DNA of 64,000 bases from Eledone cirrhosa (Eukaryota > Mollusca > Cephalopoda > Octopoda > Eledonidae), in assembly GCA_964016885.1 (NCBI GenBank), contig OZ024747.1, forward strand, positions 8,548,283 through 8,612,282, given 5' to 3'. Position 1 is the stretch's first letter; each line of letters opens with the position of its first letter. The position numbers and the translations under genes are program-made. The notes under the pieces were generated by a model. It saw nothing but the letters and a program-made list of their open reading frames with translations, was not told where the DNA came from and did not search any database. Shown here in pieces: positions 61,090 through 64,000 of this stretch.

Positions 61090-61185
61090 AGTTGACAGCT
61101 TCCATTAGTTTGGGGATTTAGCTGACAATGGGTGGAGGGCATTAAAACCAGAGACACTAGACTGAGAGCTGGGTGAAAAAAAGGT
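61090..61185 (+). mobile_element. Tiny LINE fragment
   Basis: GTTGACAGCTTCCATTAGTT and GGGGATTTAGCTGAC read VDSFH-stop-FGDLADNG, matching VDSFRYLxDxI of the GAT-tail LINE. Only about 30 codons survive. Confidence 0.5.
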
Positions 61186-61522
61186 CAGTCATTTTCTGCG
61201 TTAGGATGCTAACATTTTCAAATTTCAAACTGCCCCCAACATTTCATACATCATGTTATATATATATATGAAATAATGTTAAGAGAGATGTAATATTTAC
61301 ATAATTGTATTTATTACATTATACACATTTCAATGGCATGGTAGGTAGTTATTATGTAATGGTTACGTAAGTAACTAGCATTCAGTGTGATATCATCAGA
61401 TGTTAACACAATCATGAGAAGTCGTTATATAGGTATGTTGATATGTCGCAGGTAAAATAGTTCCATGTATATATATATAGAGAGAGAGAGAGAGAGAAAG
61501 AGAGAGAGTGAAAGAATCTGTG
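61186..61522. other. Unassigned, with (GA)n at 61480-61510
   Basis: No gene. A TA and GA tract sits directly left of the palindrome cluster. Confidence 0.5.
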
Positions 61523-61559
61523 GTGGTTTTGACTTGTGTGACACACAAGTCAAAACCAC
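61523..61559. repeat. Perfect 18-bp palindrome, 1-nt spacer
   Basis: GTGGTTTTGACTTGTGTG at 61523-61540 and its exact complement at 61542-61559. Confidence 0.97.
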
Positions 61560-61607
61560 TCGGCACTGCAGTCAGAACTTTACACATATATATATATGGT
61601 GGGGAGA

Positions 61608-61673
61608 GTTTATGTACGTATGTGTTTGTATGTATATATATATATACACATACAAACACATACGTACATAAAC
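61608..61673. repeat. 66-bp palindrome
   Basis: GTTTATGTACGTATGTGTTT, GTATGTATATATA pairs with its complement ending ACACATACGTACATAAAC; one mismatch in about 33 bp. Between it and the previous palindrome lie only 48 bp. Confidence 0.95.
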
Positions 61674-61678
61674 CCTCC

Positions 61679-61926
61679 TTTATGCTTTGCAGTTCATTTA
61701 TCTTACTATTACACATCCATAGGAGCATGCATGCTTTATTTCTTTCCATTTTTTGTAGGTCCTTTGCATACATTTATGTATGTATACACACACACGTACA
61801 AACATATATATACATTTATATATATACATATATACATCCATGTATATATATGAACACATACATCAACATATATATATGTACATGTATATGTATACATATA
61901 TATGCATACATACATGTATACTTTAT
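61679..61926 (-). mobile_element. Inverted-repeat arm (left) with LINE family 2 fragment
   Basis: The minus strand from 61773 reads [34 protein letters not shown], the LExNEASMLRWMCN block of a LINE. The remaining 150 bp are TACATATATG-type repeats. The arm is the inverse of 62492-62746, with roughly 90% identity by eye. Confidence 0.85.
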
Positions 61927-62475
61927 CATCATCATCATCTTCGTTTAACGTCCCTCTTCCACGCTAGCATGGGTTAGACGGGAGTTGTCCTACTTGAGGC
62001 AAGGTTGGTCGGGTGACCGTGTCTCGCTCATATAGGACTATCTGGCAGGTTTTCTATGGCTGGATGCCCTTCCTAACACCAACCACATTTACAGTGTGGA
62101 ACTGGGAACTTTTTACCGTGTTACCTACACGGCCACATTACAGCGTGGACTGTGTGTTTTTTTGCCGTGACACCTACACGATCTCGATCTCGATCTTATT
62201 TATATGGACTGGATGTTGTGGTACCAATTTTATAGAGAGAGGGTGGTGTTGGTGGGAGTGGGAGGATAGGGTAGGGGTAGTGGATTGGGGTGTATATTTG
62301 GTTAAGAGGTGCCTACTGATTGTAGGTTTCGCTTAGTACATAGGCAAGGCGGGTCTTCTGTATTACTACGTGGCGCCAAAGATCTCGGTCCAGTGACATT
62401 GTCTTAGAGAGGTGCAAGTGTGTAAGGTCGGAATTTATCAGATCGTGCCAGGTTTTCCTGGGTCTACTATATATA
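61926..62475 (-). mobile_element. LINE family 2: 3' region, antisense, inside the inverted repeat
   Basis: (ATC)n, then CGTTTAACGTCCCTCTTCCA, CGCTAGCATGGGTTAGACGG, CTTTTTTGCC-like CCGTGACACCTACACGATC and, at 62345-62475, the antisense end of the coding region (GGCAAGGCGGGTCTTCTG, TCGGTCCAGTGACATTGTCT). It closely parallels 30684-31200 in layout. It stops at a TA tract at 62466. Confidence 0.87.
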
Positions 62476-62491
62476 TATATATATATATATA

Positions 62492-62746
62492 TAAAGTATA
62501 CATATATGTATGCATATATATGTATACATAGACATGTACATATATATATATATATATATGTTGATGTATATGTTCATATATATACATGGATGTATATATG
62601 TGTATATATATAAATATATATGTGTGTGTGTATACGTACATATGTACATAAATGTATGCAAAGGACCTACAAAAAATAGAAATAAATAAAGCATGCATGC
62701 TCTGATGGATGTGTAATAGTAAGATAAATGAACAGCAAAGCGTAAA
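62492..62746 (+). repeat. Inverted-repeat arm (right)
   Basis: Pairs with 61679-61926 across a 566-bp spacer. It includes TGCAAAGGACCTACAAAAAA, TAGTAAGATAAATGAACAGC and GCATGCATGCTCTGATGGAT. Confidence 0.88.
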
Positions 62747-62855
62747 TGAACTGAGAGAGAAATTTAGCATATGAAGAATCAGATGCAGTGTGCAGCAGAG
62801 GAAATTGCAGTGGTATGGTCATGTGATGCATATGGAGGATGACAGCTGTATAATG
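62640..62855 (+). mobile_element. LINE family 2 fragment, sense
   Basis: Reads [36 protein letters not shown], that is LREKxxIRxIRC..R.LRWYGHVMxMEDD. It continues the right arm beyond the inverted repeat and ends where the SINE-like tandem begins. Confidence 0.85.
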
Positions 62856-62861
62856 CTGCTA

Positions 62862-63190
62862 AAATGGCTAAAAGCACCCTGTCCACTCTATAAGGTAACC
62901 ATGCTGGTGATGTGACAAAAAAGCACCCGGTCTACTCTGTAAAATGGTCATGTTGGTGACACGGCAAAAAGTACTCTGGCCACCCTGTAAGGTGGTCATG
63001 TAGTGACACAACAAAACGCACCCAGTCCACCCTGTAAAGTAGTCGTGTTGATGACACAACAAAAAGTACTCTGGCCACCCTGTAAGGTGGTCATGTTAGT
63101 GACACAACAAAAAGTACCCAGGTCAGCCTATCTATTGGTCGTTTTGGTGCCATGATTAAAAGCACCCAGTTCATGCTGTAAATGTGTTTG
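62862..63190 (+). repeat. 47-50-bp tandem repeat in a GAT-tail element body
   Basis: Seven units starting AAAAGCACCCNGTCCACTCT-like at 62870, 62919, 62966, 63012, 63060, 63107 and 63157, each with CTGTAA..TGGTCATGTTGGTG and GACACAACAAAAA. The normal element body has one or two such units, so this is a local expansion. Confidence 0.88.
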
Positions 63191-63310
63191 GCACTGCGAA
63201 GGGCATCCAGCCATAGAAACCAAGCCAGAAGTCATTCTGTATGAGTAAAGATATGTTCATAAAGGGCTGAAATTCTATGCCACAAAGCATGTTGTCCAAG
63301 AACTTTGAAT
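63191..63310 (+). mobile_element. GAT-tail body end joined to a SINE A head fragment
   Basis: GGGCATCCAGCCATAGAAAC, AAGCCAGAAG (LINE/SINE body, sense), then CATAAAGGGCTGAAATTCTA, TGCCACAAAGCATGTTGTCC, which is the head side of an antisense SINE A. Confidence 0.6.
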
Positions 63311-63362
63311 TAATGAAAAGGAAGATGTTATATCAATGATTGAATATTTGTCTATGCTTTAA

Positions 63363-63581
63363 CCCTTTAGCATTTAAACCAGCCATAACCAGCCAGAATT
63401 CTCTCACTTCTTTCAGTTCAAACTGGCTGTAACTGGCTGCTCATGCTAATGTTAAGGTATTGTTCTCAAGATAAATAACATCAAAATCTCATAGATTCGA
63501 TATTATGAGATAATTATGTAAAATAAAGCCTTTACCACAAAAATACGATAGTATGTATAGAGCAATGTAAATGCTAAAGGG
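63363..63581 (+). mobile_element. piggyBac-like TTAA MITE, copy 3
   Basis: CCCTTTAGCATTTAAACC at the left and TGTAAATGCTAAAGGG at the right, flanked by TTAA at 63359-63362 and 63582-63585. The interior AACATCAAAATCTCATAGAT and AAAGCCTTTACCAC matches the other copies. 219 bp, non-coding. Confidence 0.93.
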
Positions 63582-63585
63582 TTAA

Positions 63586-63786
63586 TCCTTCATTTACTAT
63601 ATCCTTACCTTTTAGATGAAGATGATATATATTTTGTTGAATACCTTCAAGATGTGAACAAAACAAAATATATAATACATGGAAAAAATAATTAGAATTT
63701 TCTTCATTGTCCAAGTATCTCATCCTTTTTCTGTCCCATGCCACTTCATCGATTCTTCAAAGAAATGTACCCCACAATGGTCAAAG
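63586..63786. other. Unassigned interval
   Basis: No feature seen. Confidence 0.5.
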
Positions 63787-64000
63787 TTAGTATATAACAT
63801 AGTATATATCATAGTATATAGCATGGTGTATAATATAGTATAGTGGATAGTATGGTATATAGTATGGTATATAGTGTAGTATATGGTACATAGCATCATA
63901 TATATCATAGTATATAGCATAGTCTATAGCATGGTGTATAATATAGTATAGTGGATAGTATGGTATATAGTATGGTATATAGTGTAGTATATGGTACATA
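63787..64000. repeat. 108-bp tandem repeat running off the window
   Basis: GCATGGTGTATAATATAGTA occurs at 63821 and 63929 (108 bp apart). Units are built from shorter TATAGTATGGTATATAG motifs. At least two copies; the array continues beyond position 64000. Confidence 0.9.

Overview
This is eukaryotic, very AT-rich, repeat-laden DNA, best explained as a coleoid cephalopod genome, most likely an octopus. The reasons are: one protocadherin-type cadherin gene with its whole ectodomain and membrane segment in a single exon (as in the expanded octopus protocadherin set); many copies of a tRNA-derived SINE whose antisense strand begins TTGTTTCTACTTTTGGCACA; and LINE/SINE 3' ends that finish in (GAT)n tails. 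No bacterial-style operons, rRNA genes or functional tRNA genes are visible. The species call is an inference from remembered repeat types, not from a search.

Layout. 0.3-6.8 kb is a 21-bp minisatellite with block duplications. 7-13 kb carries TA microsatellites, a piggyBac-like TTAA MITE, an RTE-like LINE relic, a SINE, a LINE 3' end and two TIR MITEs. 14.4-17.1 kb is three abutting simple arrays (TA-rich, a 29-bp minisatellite, a CCA-type trinucleotide tract). 18-20 kb holds LINE/SINE relics. 20.8-25.6 kb is a second 29-bp minisatellite. 25.8-33.2 kb is a mosaic of LINE/SINE pieces, TA/GA tracts and small inverted repeats. 33.55-35.98 kb (minus strand) is the protocadherin exon, the only convincing protein-coding gene. 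It is followed downstream by a 46-bp minisatellite and preceded upstream by an 81-bp minisatellite, both probably intronic. 36.9-47.7 kb is a third 29-bp minisatellite of roughly 370 copies. 47.7-64 kb is again a mosaic: several SINEs, at least four LINE families, a 408-bp near-perfect palindrome (53.7 kb), a cluster of nested palindromes (61.5-62.7 kb), two more copies of the TTAA MITE and the start of another tandem array at the window end.

Five large tandem arrays alone cover about 38% of the window. The long open frames over them (up to 2134 codons) arise because the 21-bp period is a multiple of three and lacks stops, or because low-complexity sequence lacks stops; I do not call them genes. 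The genes do not form a pathway. The biological interest is the protocadherin exon in unusually array-rich surroundings, the evidence for LINE-driven SINE mobilisation through shared 3' tails, and several long inverted repeats.
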